Below, in pieces: positions 27,009-36,057 of a stretch of DNA of 64,000 nucleotides (positions are counted from its first letter, which is position 1; every line of letters starts with the position of its first letter). Source of the stretch: CAVSRC01 sp963798195 (GTDB lineage Bacteria > Pseudomonadota > Alphaproteobacteria > Rhizobiales > Kaistiaceae); contig CAWCSF010000006.1 of NCBI GenBank assembly GCA_963798195.1, forward strand, positions 186,001 to 250,000, given 5' to 3'. Under the pieces are notes generated by a model. It was given only the letters and a program-made list of their open reading frames with translations, was not told the origin of the DNA and did not search any database. The translations under genes and the position numbers were made by a program.

Positions 27009-28331
27009 ATGACCCAAATCGCCAGCCGGACCAAGCCCGCCGTGTCTCCGGGCAGCCCCGCACGCACCGTCGCGGCCCGCCTTCTCGGAGGTGTCCTTGA
27101 TCGCAAACAGCCGCTCGACGCCCTCCTCGATGCCGAACGCACCTATCGCGAGTTGCCAGACCGTGACCGACGGCTTGCCCGCGCCATCGTTTCGACGACA
27201 CTGCGCCACCACGGCGAGATCTGGGCACTGCTCGATCGCCTGATCGAAAAGAAGCCGCCTCGCTCCCGCGATTTCTTCCACATTCTTGAGACGGCGGTCG
27301 CGCAGATTCTGTTCATGGAGGTTGCCGACCACGCTGCGGTTTCGATCGCTATCGACCAGGTGTCCGCCGATCCGAAGGCGCGGCACCTGAAGGGCCTTGC
27401 CAATGCGGTGCTGCGTCGTATCGCCCGCGAACGCGACGCGCTTCTGGCCTACATCGATTCCGCACGCCTCGATGCGCCGGAATGGCTTTGGGATCGGTGG
27501 TGCGCAACCTATGGTGAGGACACTGCGCGCGGTATCGCCGCGGCGCATCTGACGGAGCCGCCGCTCGACATCACGGTGAAGAATGATGCCGCCGGCTGGG
27601 CGGAGAAGCTCGGCGGCGTAGTCACAGCCACCGGGTCGGTACGCATCGCAGACGCCGGACCAATCGAGGCACTGCCGGGCTTCACCGACGGCGCATGGTG
27701 GGTCCAGGACGCCGCGGCAGCCCTGCCGGCCCGTCTGCTCGGCGATGTCACCGGGAAACGCGTCGCCGATCTTTGCGCCGCGCCGGGCGGCAAGACCGCG
27801 CAGCTCTCCAGTGCCGGTGCGAGAGTCACCGCCCTCGATATTTCCGCCAACCGGCTGAAGCGGCTCTCGGCAAACCTCGATCGCCTCAAGCTGAAGGCCG
27901 AGACGGTTGCCGCAGATGTGTTTGCATGGACGCCACCAGAGCCGTTCGACGCGATCCTGCTGGACGCGCCGTGCTCCTCGACCGGCACCATCCGCCGCCA
28001 TCCGGACATTGCCTGGCTGAAGCAGCCGGGCGACATCGCGGCGCTTGCCACCATTCAGGCGCGCATGATCGACAGCGCCGCCTCCATGCTGAAACCCGGC
28101 GGAACACTGGTCTTTTGCACCTGCTCGCTGGAACCCGAGGAAGGCGAAGGCCAGCTTTCCGGCGCGGCTGAACGCAACGGACTGACGGTGGAGCCCGTGC
28201 GCGCCGATGAGATCGGTGGATGGAAGCCGGCGATCACGCCGGCCGGAACCCTGCGTACCCTGCCCAGCCACGACGCCGGACGCCGGCGCCCCACCCGGCA
28301 TGGACGGCTTTTTCATCGCCAGATTCCGTAA
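27009..28331 (+). CDS. rsmB: 16S rRNA m5C methyltransferase RsmB-like, C-terminus frameshifted
   Basis: A 440-residue RNA (cytosine-5) methyltransferase with an N-terminal NusB-like domain and a SAM-dependent Rossmann domain. LCAAPGGKTAQL binds SAM; the two catalytic cysteines are in LLDAPCSSTGTIRR and FCTCSLEPEEGE. The last 20 or so residues (after RTLPSHD) do not look like the family. In the +1 frame the sequence resumes as GMDGFFIARFRKDGMA with a TGA at 28345-28347, the expected ending. One extra base between about 28260 and 28276 would explain this. Followed by heparinase and purH, a common rhizobial order. Confidence 0.88.
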   Translation: MTQIASRTKPAVSPGSPARTVAARLLGGVLDRKQPLDALLDAERTYRELPDRDRRLARAIVSTTLRHHGEIWALLDRLIEKKPPRSRDFFHILETAVAQILFMEVADHAAVSIAIDQVSADPKARHLKGLANAVLRRIARERDALLAYIDSARLDAPEWLWDRWCATYGEDTARGIAAAHLTEPPLDITVKNDAAGWAEKLGGVVTATGSVRIADAGPIEALPGFTDGAWWVQDAAAALPARLLGDVTGKRVADLCAAPGGKTAQLSSAGARVTALDISANRLKRLSANLDRLKLKAETVAADVFAWTPPEPFDAILLDAPCSSTGTIRRHPDIAWLKQPGDIAALATIQARMIDSAASMLKPGGTLVFCTCSLEPEEGEGQLSGAAERNGLTVEPVRADEIGGWKPAITPAGTLRTLPSHDAGRRRPTRHGRLFHRQIP

Positions 28332-28435
28332 GGACGGAATGGCGTGACCCGTTTGCCCGAAAGGCCGGAAAAGCGCGATAGTCCCCCGGCAGCGATTCGG
28401 GGCGCGCAACGGATCGGAACGGGAGAATGACAAGC

Positions 28436-30197
28436 ATGGCGATCGGATCGACATCCGGTCAAGGTCGGCAGATGCGTTTTGCCACCGGCGCCATGATCCG
28501 GACCATTGCGCACCGTTTCCATGCCAGCGTCTTCTATCGCTGGCGCTACGCCGGGCCGACGCCCGAGCGGCTGCTGATCGCACCGATCGATCTGAGGACC
28601 GCCGACCCGACGGTCGCGCTCGACATCTATGCCGGACGCTGGGTGTTCTTCGGCGACGGTATCGACGTCTCGGGCTTCTCGGTCTTCGACGCCGAACCGC
28701 CCCACGAGGACTGGTCGCGCCAGCTCCATTCCTTTGGCTGGCTGCGCCATCTCCGCGCCTCCGACATGAACGTGTCGCGCTCCAACGCGCGCAACCTGAT
28801 CGACGAGTGGATCCGATTCTCCGGACAGCACGACCTGATCGCCTGGGAACCCGATGTCCTGGCCCGGCGGATCAGCGCATGGCTGGCGCAGACGCCGCTG
28901 GTCCTCGATGGCTGCGACTACGCCTTCTACCGGCGCTTCATCCGCTCGCTCACCCGCCAGGTCCGTCACCTCCGCCGTGTCGCCTACGACGGCGCCCCCG
29001 GTCTGCCGCGCCTGCGCGTGATGATCGCGCTGGCCGCCGCGGCGCTCTGCATGTCCGACCAGCCACGGTTCCTGCGGCAGGCGGCGCGCCGCCTCGATCT
29101 CGAACTGGTCAACCAGATACTGCCCGATGGCGGCCATGTCAGCCGCAACCCGGGTGCGCTGGTCGAGGCGATGATCGAGCTTCTGCCGCTCCGCCAGGCC
29201 TTTGCCGCCCGCGGCAGTCCGCCCTCGCGCATTCTGGTTTCGGCCATCGACCGCATGATGCCCATGCTGCGCTTCTTCCGGCAGGGAGACGGTAGCCTCG
29301 CGCATTTCAACGGCATGGGCGAAACCGCCACCGACCAGCTCGCCACCGTGCTGGCCTACGACGATGCGCGCGGTGCCGCGCCGGCCGGCGCCCCGCACAG
29401 CGGCTACCAGCGTCTGGAGGCGGGCGGCACCACGCTGATCATCGATGCCGGCCGCCCGCCGCCGATCGAGTTCAGCGTCGGCGCACACGCCAGTTGCCTC
29501 TCCTTCGAGATGAGCGTCGGCTACGAACGGTTGATCATCAATTGCGGCGTACCCTCGCCGAACTCGGTTTCCTTGCGCCGCTTGGCCCGCACCACGGCGG
29601 CCCATTCAACCGTCACGCTCAACGATACCTCATCGTGCCGCTTTCTCACCCGCACCTCGATCGGCGACTGGCTCGGAGAGGCCATCGTCTCGGGCCCGAA
29701 GCGCGTCGATATCGACCGCCGCAGCCGTGCCCGGTGCGACCGTGATCGCCATGCGCCATGACGGTTACATCGATCGCTACCGCATCGTCCATGAACGCCG
29801 GCTGGCGCTCTCCGAGCAGGGCGACCGCGTCGACGGTTTCGACACGTTCACGTCGCCGTCGGGCAAGCCGCTCAGCCGCAGCGGCAAGGACACCTTCGCC
29901 ATCCGCTTTCATCTCCATCCCAATGTGCGCGCAACGCCGAGTACGGACGGCCACGCCGTGCTGCTCCAATTGCCGAACGGCGAGCGCTGGGAGCTGGAAG
30001 CCGACGCCGGCGAGGTGGTTATCGAGGAAAGCATCCTGATGTCCGACACACGCGGTAACCGGCAGACCGACCAGGTGGTCATCTACGGCCGCGTCCAGCA
30101 GCACCCGACTGTGTCGTGGCAACTGCATCGCACCGGGATTGGCGCTCCACGCCAGCGGCTGCTAGCCGCGCCCAAACGCACCCCCGCCCGGGCGTGA
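28436..30197 (+). pseudogene. Heparinase II/III family protein, interrupted by one frameshift
   Basis: Two overlapping readings on the same strand make up one family-length protein of about 585 residues. The first (to 29761) covers the alpha-helical N-terminal domain and the start of the beta domain, including the DGGHVSRNPGALVEAM motif (active-site histidine region) and GYERLIINCGVPSPN. It then ends in RRSRARCDRDRHAP. The second frame (+1, from about 29720) continues VPGATVIAMRHDGYIDRYRIVHERRLAL to a normal C-terminus at 30197. One extra base near 29715-29730 accounts for it. The ATG at 28436 is favoured since GGGAGA lies 9 bases upstream. Such proteins are secreted or periplasmic polysaccharide lyases; here function is lost unless the lesion is a sequencing error. 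Confidence 0.85.
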
Positions 30198-30290
30198 AAT
30201 CGCGGCAGCTTGCGACACGACGCGCGATTTGAGCGCGGGGAAAATCGTGTTAAGCGGCGGCGCCTCGTTCCGCCGCATCCGACAGAGCCC

Positions 30291-31907
30291 ATGGCCATCC
30301 AACCGGCTACATCGCCCCTTCCCGACCGCGTGCCCCTCCGCCGCGCCCTGCTTTCCGTCTACGACAAGACCGACCTGGTCGAATTCGCCCGCATGCTGGC
30401 CCGACGGGGCGTCGAGCTCGTTTCAACTGGCGGCACCCGCGCCGCGCTGACCGCCGCCGGCATCGCCTCCCGCGACATCAGCGAGATCACCGGTTTTCCG
30501 GAGATCATGGGCGGTCGCGTGAAAACGCTGCACCCAAAAATTCACGGCGGGCTGCTTGGCGTCCGCGACGACACCAGCCACGCCGCCGCCATGGACGAGC
30601 ACGCCATCGATGGCATCGACCTGCTCGTCTCCAATCTCTACCCCTTCGAGGAGACGGCTGCCTCCGGCGTGGACGAACGCACCATCGTCGAGAACATCGA
30701 TATCGGCGGACCGGCCATGATCCGTGCAGCCGCCAAGAACCACGGCTACGTCGCCGTCCTCGTCGACCCTGCGGACTACGCCGATCTCACTGCGGCCCTC
30801 GACGGTAACGATGGCGCCACCGGCCTCGATCTTCGCCGGCACCTCGCCGCCAAGGCATTCGCCCGCACCGCGGCCTACGACGCCGCCATCTCGGGATGGT
30901 TCGCCAAAGCACTGGACCAGAACCTGCCACCATCGCGAAGCTTCGCCGGGCGTCTTGCCCAGACCCTCCGCTACGGCGAGAACCCACATCAAACCGCAGG
31001 TCTCTACGTAACCGGAGACCGCCGCCCGGGTGTCGCGAATGCGCGGCAGCTCCAGGGCAAGGAACTCTCCTACAACAACATCAACGATACCGACGCCGCA
31101 TTCGAGCTGGTGGCGGAGTTCGATCCGGATGCATCCGCCGCGGTCGCCATCATCAAGCACGCCAATCCCTGCGGCGTCGCGACGGCTCCGACGCTTGTCG
31201 AGGCATGGCGGAAGGCGCTCCGCACCGATCCGGTCTCCGCCTTCGGCGGCATCGTCGCGCTCAACCGTCCGCTCGATGCCGAATCGGCCGGCGAGATCGC
31301 CAAGATCTTCACCGAGGTCATCATCGCTCCCGGCGTATCGGACGAAGCCGCCGCCATCCTCGCCGCAAAGAAAAACCTTCGCCTGCTCATCACCAGCGGC
31401 CTGCCGGACGCGGCGTCCCGCGACATGACGGTGCGTTCCGTCGCTGGCGGGTTGCTGGTCCAGGATCGCGATTGGGGGATGATCGCCGCCGCGGACCTCA
31501 AGGTCGTCAGCAAGCGCGCACCGACGGCCACGGAGCGCGCCGACTTGCTTTTCGCCTGGCGCGTCGCCAAGCACGTCAAGTCGAACGCCATAGTCTACGC
31601 AAAAGATGGCGCCACTGCCGGGGTCGGCGCCGGCCAGATGAGCCGCGTCGATTCGGCGGTGATAGCGGCGCGCAAGGCCGAGGAGGCCGGCAAGGCGGCT
31701 GGTCTCGACCATTCCCTCGCGAAGGGCTCGGTCTGCGCCTCGGACGCGTTCTTCCCGTTCCCGGACGCGCTGGTCACAGCCGCCGAAGCGGGCGTCACAG
31801 CCGTGATTCAGCCCGGCGGATCAATGCGCGACGATCAGGTGATTGCTGCAGCAGACGAACGCGATATTGCGATGGTCGTCACCGGCATGCGCCACTTCCG
31901 CCACTGA
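30291..31907 (+). CDS. purH: Bifunctional AICAR formyltransferase / IMP cyclohydrolase
   Basis: A 538-residue enzyme for the last two steps of purine synthesis. The N-terminal MGS-like cyclohydrolase domain has ALLSVYDKTDLVEFAR, STGGTRAAL and VKTLHPKIHGGLLG; the formyltransferase domain has GKELSYNNINDTDAA, KHANPCG and SAFGGIVALNRPLD. The end IQPGGSMRDDQVIAAAD is conserved. The ATG at 30291 starts the conserved region; upstream codons are leader. It follows the heparinase gene as in many rhizobia. Confidence 0.96.
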   Translation: MAIQPATSPLPDRVPLRRALLSVYDKTDLVEFARMLARRGVELVSTGGTRAALTAAGIASRDISEITGFPEIMGGRVKTLHPKIHGGLLGVRDDTSHAAAMDEHAIDGIDLLVSNLYPFEETAASGVDERTIVENIDIGGPAMIRAAAKNHGYVAVLVDPADYADLTAALDGNDGATGLDLRRHLAAKAFARTAAYDAAISGWFAKALDQNLPPSRSFAGRLAQTLRYGENPHQTAGLYVTGDRRPGVANARQLQGKELSYNNINDTDAAFELVAEFDPDASAAVAIIKHANPCGVATAPTLVEAWRKALRTDPVSAFGGIVALNRPLDAESAGEIAKIFTEVIIAPGVSDEAAAILAAKKNLRLLITSGLPDAASRDMTVRSVAGGLLVQDRDWGMIAAADLKVVSKRAPTATERADLLFAWRVAKHVKSNAIVYAKDGATAGVGAGQMSRVDSAVIAARKAEEAGKAAGLDHSLAKGSVCASDAFFPFPDALVTAAEAGVTAVIQPGGSMRDDQVIAAADERDIAMVVTGMRHFRH

Positions 31908-31920
31908 AGCGGCGCGGAAC

Positions 31921-32118
31921 CTAGTCCTCCAGCGGGCGCGCTTCCTCGGGCAGCATGATCGGCACGCCATCGCGGATCGGATAGGCGAGCTTGGCGGCGC
32001 GGCTGACCAGTTCCTGCCTGGCGGCGTCGTATTCGAGCGTCGTCTTGGTCAGCGGACAGACGAGAATCTCGAGAAGCTTGGGATCGACGGTGCTGGCGGC
32101 GCGTGAGGTCTCGCTCAT
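31921..32118 (-). CDS. UPF0434/Trm112-like small protein
   Basis: A 65-residue protein of the UPF0434 (YcaR) family, similar to the Trm112 zinc-finger cofactor of methyltransferases. LLEILVCPLTKTTLEYD and AYPIRDGVPIMLPEEAR are typical. Only one cysteine remains, so the zinc site of true Trm112 is absent. It is the last gene of a CnoX-LON domain-UPF0434 run on the minus strand, a conserved alphaproteobacterial order. Confidence 0.9.
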   Translation of the reverse strand: MSETSRAASTVDPKLLEILVCPLTKTTLEYDAARQELVSRAAKLAYPIRDGVPIMLPEEARPLED

Positions 32119-32129
32119 GTTCGTCCGCC

Positions 32130-32801
32130 CTATTGCAGCGTGCGCCCGCCGCCGGAGCTTTCCCGCGCAAGCGTCATCTCGGTCAGCGACACCAGCGTCT
32201 CCGCCCGCGCCCGCAAGTCCGGCGCTTCAAGCAACGCCTGTTTCTCCGCCGCATCGAACGGCGCCATCATCGCCAGCGTATTGACCAGCGTCTCGTTGGA
32301 CGCGCGCTCAACGCTCACCCAGTCGGCCTCGAGCTTGTGCGCCGCAAGGTAGGTACGGAACGTGGAGAGCACCGAGTTGCGATCGACCCGATCCTCGATG
32401 CTGCATTCGAGGTCGGCGGCGTAAGGCGATGCGGTCACACGGCACTGGCGGAAGGGCGTTGAAGCCGTGATTTCCTCTAGCACCCGAAAGCGCGAGACGC
32501 CGGTGAGCGTGATCATGTAGCGCCCGTCGCCGGTTTCAGCGAAGGAGGTGATCCGTCCGGCGCAGCCGACCGTGAACAGGGCGGGCCCGAGCGCGCACGC
32601 GGCCATCGCCGCGTCGGGCTGGATCATGCCGATCACCCGGTCGCCGGCCAGTGCCGCATCGACCATGGCCACGTAGCGTGGCTCGAAGATGTTGAGAGGC
32701 ATGTCGGCGCGCGGCAAAAGCAGCGCCGCCGGCAGCGGAAAGACGGGGATGATGGCCGGCAGATCGCCCGGTTCAGCGTAGGTCGTATTGCCGGCCTTCA
32801 T
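32130..32801 (-). CDS. LON peptidase N-terminal (substrate-binding) domain protein
   Basis: A 223-residue stand-alone LON N-terminal domain without ATPase or protease parts. IIPVFPLPAALLLPRADMPLNIFEPRYVAMVDAA is the domain's start, followed by VGCAGRITSFAETGDGRYMI. These proteins are thought to bind substrates or partner with quality-control machinery. It lies 10 bases after the CnoX-like gene and 11 before the UPF0434 gene. Confidence 0.9.
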   Translation of the reverse strand: MKAGNTTYAEPGDLPAIIPVFPLPAALLLPRADMPLNIFEPRYVAMVDAALAGDRVIGMIQPDAAMAACALGPALFTVGCAGRITSFAETGDGRYMITLTGVSRFRVLEEITASTPFRQCRVTASPYAADLECSIEDRVDRNSVLSTFRTYLAAHKLEADWVSVERASNETLVNTLAMMAPFDAAEKQALLEAPDLRARAETLVSLTEMTLARESSGGGRTLQ

Positions 32802-32810
32802 TCAGTCCTC

Positions 32811-33737
32811 TCAGGCGAAGAGCAGCGACGAAAGGCGGCGACGTCCTGAAAGCGTCGCCTCATCGGTCGGCCCCCAAGCCTCGAAGAACGTCACCAGCTG
32901 CTTGCGGGCCTTTTCGTCCTCCCAACTACGGTTCTTGGCGATGATTTCAAGGAGGTGGTCAGCGGCACCTTCGCGATCGCCCTTGGCATTGAGCAGAAGC
33001 GCGAGGTCAAAGCGCGCCTGATGATCCTTCGGATCGGCGGCCAGCCGCGCTTCCAGCGATGCCGCGTCACCGAGAGCTTCGGTCTGGCCGGCGAGTTCGA
33101 TCTGCGCGCGCACGGCGGCAACCGACGGGTCCTTGCCAGCCGAGTCCGGCAGTGTCGCCAGCGCATCGCGGGCGGCGTCGAGGTTGCCACCCAGAATGTG
33201 GCAGCGGGCGAGGCCGACGACCGCAGGCACCGATTGCGAGTCGCCTTGCAAGGCGGCGGCGAACATCTCGGCAGCGCCGGGGGCGTCGCCCGCCTCGAGG
33301 CGGCGATTGCCTTCCTCGACGAGCTGTTCGGTCTCCGAGGGGCCCTGCGGCCCGGCCACGCGATCGATGAACGCCTTGACCTGGCTCTCGGGAACCGCCC
33401 CGACGAAGCCGTCCACCGGCTGACCGTTCGAGAAAGCGATGACGGCCGGGATCGACTGGATGCCGAGCTGGCCGGCGACGGCTGGATGGTCGTCGATATT
33501 CATCTTCACCAGCCGGACGGCACCGTTGGCCGCGCGCACCGCGTTTTCGATGATCGGTCCAAGCGTGCGGCATGGACCGCACCACGGCGCCCAGAAGTCG
33601 ACCAGAACCGGCTGGCGCTGGGACTCCTCTATGACGTCCTTGGCAAAGGTCTGGGTGGTGGTGTCCTTGACCAGATCGGCGCCGGCGCCGTTCCCCGACG
33701 GGGCGACGACGCCCTCCAGAGGCATGTTCATACTCAT
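32811..33737 (-). CDS. CnoX/YbbN-type thioredoxin-fold co-chaperone
   Basis: A 308-residue protein: a thioredoxin domain with an intact CGPC active site (VDFWAPWCGPCRTLGP, about residues 47-62), followed by a tetratricopeptide-like C-terminal domain (about 120-290). The architecture matches CnoX, the chaperedoxin that holds HOCl- or heat-stressed proteins and hands them to GroEL; retention of CGPC implies redox activity as well. Three in-frame ATGs near the start (33737, 33731, 33725) make the exact N-terminus uncertain; a longer reading to 33812 seems unlikely. Confidence 0.9.
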   Translation of the reverse strand: MSMNMPLEGVVAPSGNGAGADLVKDTTTQTFAKDVIEESQRQPVLVDFWAPWCGPCRTLGPIIENAVRAANGAVRLVKMNIDDHPAVAGQLGIQSIPAVIAFSNGQPVDGFVGAVPESQVKAFIDRVAGPQGPSETEQLVEEGNRRLEAGDAPGAAEMFAAALQGDSQSVPAVVGLARCHILGGNLDAARDALATLPDSAGKDPSVAAVRAQIELAGQTEALGDAASLEARLAADPKDHQARFDLALLLNAKGDREGAADHLLEIIAKNRSWEDEKARKQLVTFFEAWGPTDEATLSGRRRLSSLLFA

Positions 33738-33933
33738 GGTCTGTCCGTTGGTTGGGCCCAGAAATTCGGCGGGCGCGGTTCCATTCCGGCTAAACATGGG
33801 CCGGCGAGGCATTTTTTACAATTGCGGTGGTATGGACGACCCCGGATCGCAAGACTGGCCGGCGCTTTCAGGTGTATTGCATTCCCCCGGGGCGGAACGA
33901 TATAAGCCGCCCTTGGGTCGATGAGGCCCGCGA

Positions 33934-34008
33934 GCGGGTGTAGCTCAGGGGTAGAGCACAACCTTGCCAAGGTTGGGGTCGAGGGTTCGAATCCCTTCGC
34001 CCGCTCCA
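33934..34008 (+). tRNA. tRNA-Gly (anticodon GCC)
   Basis: A complete 75-base tRNA with encoded CCA. The acceptor stem pairs GCGGGTG with CGCCCGC; D arm GCTC-AGGGGTA-GAGC; anticodon stem CAACC/GGTTG with loop TTGCCAA (anticodon GCC); T arm GAGGG-TTCGAAT-CCCTT with one weak pair. Its 3' half and downstream flank are repeated at 39516 and, in decayed form, at 40048, marking it as a probable integration target. Confidence 0.97.
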
Positions 34009-34026
34009 GTTTTCCCAACCATCGAA
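33966..34026 (+). repeat. Direct repeat copy A (tRNA-Gly 3' half plus flank)
   Basis: These 61 bases, from the anticodon to 18 bases past the tRNA, recur at 39516-39576 with one mismatch (T at 33979, C at 39529). Similarity continues after a short indel with ATGCCCGAAGG. A 61-bp tRNA-3'-end repeat 5.55 kb apart is what integration of an island into the tRNA would leave. Confidence 0.85.
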
Positions 34027-34245
34027 AATGCCCGAAGGCCGCGGTTTCCGTGGGTTTCGGCGGTCGTGCCGAGCCCGAACTGAAGGGACGGCGAGGCCCT
34101 CGGAAAGTCCGTGGTTGCTTCTCGGCTGCAGGTTCGGCCGCAACCCGGGGCCTTCGTCGCCAGACTGAGATCGTGCCTCGTCTTCTGCTGCTTCTAGAAA
34201 ACCCTCCCGGCGACTGCTCGGGGCGCCGAATCGTATGGATCGGAT

Positions 34246-34935
34246 TCAGTTTCGTGTGCCCGAGGCACCACGGATGATATCGGCCAGCTCAGTGTGACCT
34301 CGCCTTTCGGCATGCTGAAGCGGGGTGATTCCCTCTCGATCAACAATCGACACGTCGGCGCCGGCTTCGAGCAGAAGTTTCACGATACCCTGGTAGACGG
34401 CACCTCCATCTCCGAGGATCACCGCTTCGAGAAGCGCGGTCCAGCCGAGCTTGTTGATGTGGTCGATTTCGATACCGGTGGTCAGCAGAAACCGGACGGT
34501 CTCCAAGTGTCCGTGATGAGCGGCGGGTATCAAGGCAGTTCCACCATACCTGTTCGTGCTGGCGAGATCCGCCCCGGCCGCCACAGTCATCTTCAAGATT
34601 TCCAGGCGGCCCTCCGCCCCCGCATAAAGGAAGGGACTGTCTTGGATATGGTCTTTTGCATTTACATCGGCGCCAACGCCTATCAGCAATCGGGCGGCGT
34701 CGACGGCATTGGCGTGAGCGGCGATAAGTAGTGCTGTGCGCCCCTCACCATCGCGCAGATCAACGGGTAGCCCACTATCAATAGCCTCCTGCAACCGTCC
34801 AATGTCGTTCTTGGCAGCGGCGTCAAATATGCGTGCGGTCAATTCGGTGGTCCCCGCATTGGCCAGGGATGGAGGCAGGGCAAGACAGATCAGCGTCAGC
34901 ATGACGCCTGCGGTTGTCCGAGTGCCACCTCTCAT
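34246..34935 (-). CDS. Exported ankyrin-repeat protein
   Basis: A 229-residue protein with a signal peptide (about 1-27, ending LANAG) and four to five ankyrin repeats, e.g. DGEGRTALLIAAHANAVDAARLL and LGWTALLEAVILGDGG. The repeats form a protein-binding surface; periplasmic or exported location is predicted. Signal-peptide ankyrin proteins of this size occur in many alphaproteobacteria, sometimes as immunity or stress proteins, but no partner is visible. First gene of the putative tRNA-Gly-associated insert. Confidence 0.85.
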   Translation of the reverse strand: MRGGTRTTAGVMLTLICLALPPSLANAGTTELTARIFDAAAKNDIGRLQEAIDSGLPVDLRDGEGRTALLIAAHANAVDAARLLIGVGADVNAKDHIQDSPFLYAGAEGRLEILKMTVAAGADLASTNRYGGTALIPAAHHGHLETVRFLLTTGIEIDHINKLGWTALLEAVILGDGGAVYQGIVKLLLEAGADVSIVDREGITPLQHAERRGHTELADIIRGASGTRN

Positions 34936-35014
34936 CGGTTGGGCCCCTTCGTTGGCAGCTCACGGCGCGCCCTCGTCATCGTCGTTGGCGGCTTTGCTGA
35001 TCACGCCTCGGCGT

Positions 35015-35926
35015 TCAGCGCTGGAAGTTCAGCCTCAGCCCCGCTTCATGCCACGGCATCTCGACGAGCAGCCCGCGATGGCTGAGAGTCGCATAGGCGG
35101 TGCGCATGTCGGCACCGCCGAAGCAGATATTGGTCGGAAAAAGGTCCGGTACCGGATGCGTCCGCGGCGGCCTGCCGTCGGGCGCGATCTCCATGATGCC
35201 GCAGATCTCGGGCATAGCGATGCAGATCCTGCCCGATGCCGTTACTGCCAAGCTGTCGAACTGGAGATAGCCGCCCGGACCGGAAACTAGGGTGGCGCCA
35301 TAGGGTCGCGGCCACGGCAGCTGGCGCAGTTCGCCGGGACCAAGAATCTCCCACGACCACAGCCGGGCACTGTGCGTCTCCGCAACATAAAGCGTATCGC
35401 CCGCCGGCGAGAGGCCGATGCCGTTCGGCATGAACATGTGGCGGACAACCTCGCGGATCTCCGAGCCGTCGGCACGCGCCCAATAGACCGCCCCCCGATC
35501 CATGTCGCGATCCCGGCGCTTTCCAAGATCGGTGAACCAGAAACTGCCGTCGGCCGCGAAGACGATGTCGTTGGGCCCCTTGAGCGGGTTCGGGCCGCAG
35601 CGGTCGTAAAGCCGCTCCACGTTTCCGGTCGCGAGATCGACGACGTCGATCGACCCGCCGCGGTAGTCCTCGGCCGTGCCCACCGGCCGTGAGGTATCGC
35701 CGTCGCGCAGCCACTTTAGCCCGCCATTGTTGCAGACATAGACCCGCCCGTCGGGACCGATGGCCGCTCCATTGGGTCCGCCCGGAACCTCGGCAACGGT
35801 CTCGACCTTTCCATCGGGGGCGATACGGGAGAGCACCTGACCTTCGATCTCGACGACAAGGACCGAGCCATCCGACATTGCGATGGGTCCCTCGGGAAAT
35901 CGCAGTCCGGTCGCCATCACCCTCAT
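35015..35926 (-). CDS. SMP-30/gluconolactonase family sugar lactonase
   Basis: A 303-residue six-bladed beta-propeller of the SMP-30/GNL/LRE family, expected to hydrolyse sugar lactones with a divalent metal. Metal-ligand regions are visible in GLRFPEGPIAM (glutamate), GPNDIVFAADGSFWFTD (asparagine) and the late MPNGIGLSPAGDTLYVAE (asparagine and aspartate). The ATG at 35926 follows GGAGGAAG. It is divergent from the TRAP transporter genes with a LacI-type operator in between, so it probably processes the transported sugar acid or its lactone. Confidence 0.88.
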   Translation of the reverse strand: MRVMATGLRFPEGPIAMSDGSVLVVEIEGQVLSRIAPDGKVETVAEVPGGPNGAAIGPDGRVYVCNNGGLKWLRDGDTSRPVGTAEDYRGGSIDVVDLATGNVERLYDRCGPNPLKGPNDIVFAADGSFWFTDLGKRRDRDMDRGAVYWARADGSEIREVVRHMFMPNGIGLSPAGDTLYVAETHSARLWSWEILGPGELRQLPWPRPYGATLVSGPGGYLQFDSLAVTASGRICIAMPEICGIMEIAPDGRPPRTHPVPDLFPTNICFGGADMRTAYATLSHRGLLVEMPWHEAGLRLNFQR

Positions 35927-35994
35927 GGTGCACTTCCTCCTACGTTCCAACAGATGGCGATTCGCCGAGTCTCTTGTCGCCGGCTTCAAAATGA

Positions 35995-36008
35995 TTGTAA
36001 CGTTTCAA
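35995..36008. promoter_or_regulatory. LacI/GalR-type operator between SMP-30 and TRAP genes
   Basis: TTGTAACGTTTCAA is an inverted repeat around a central CG with a single asymmetric pair, the pattern of LacI/GalR-family operators (TTGAAACGTTTCAA-like). It lies in the 131-base space between the divergent SMP-30 and dctQM genes and could control both. No LacI-family regulator is encoded in the window. Confidence 0.6.
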
Positions 36009-36057
36009 CAAATCGTGCAAGCACTTCCCAACTGGATCGCCCGTCCGTATCGAACGA

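Noticed and set aside
33734..34143. Minus-strand readings with GRRDSNPRPQPWQG-like peptides opposite the tRNA-Gly (and similar at 39022-39600)
   Set aside because: These are the well-known spurious proteins produced by translating the antisense of a tRNA T arm and acceptor stem; no ribosome site or domain supports them.
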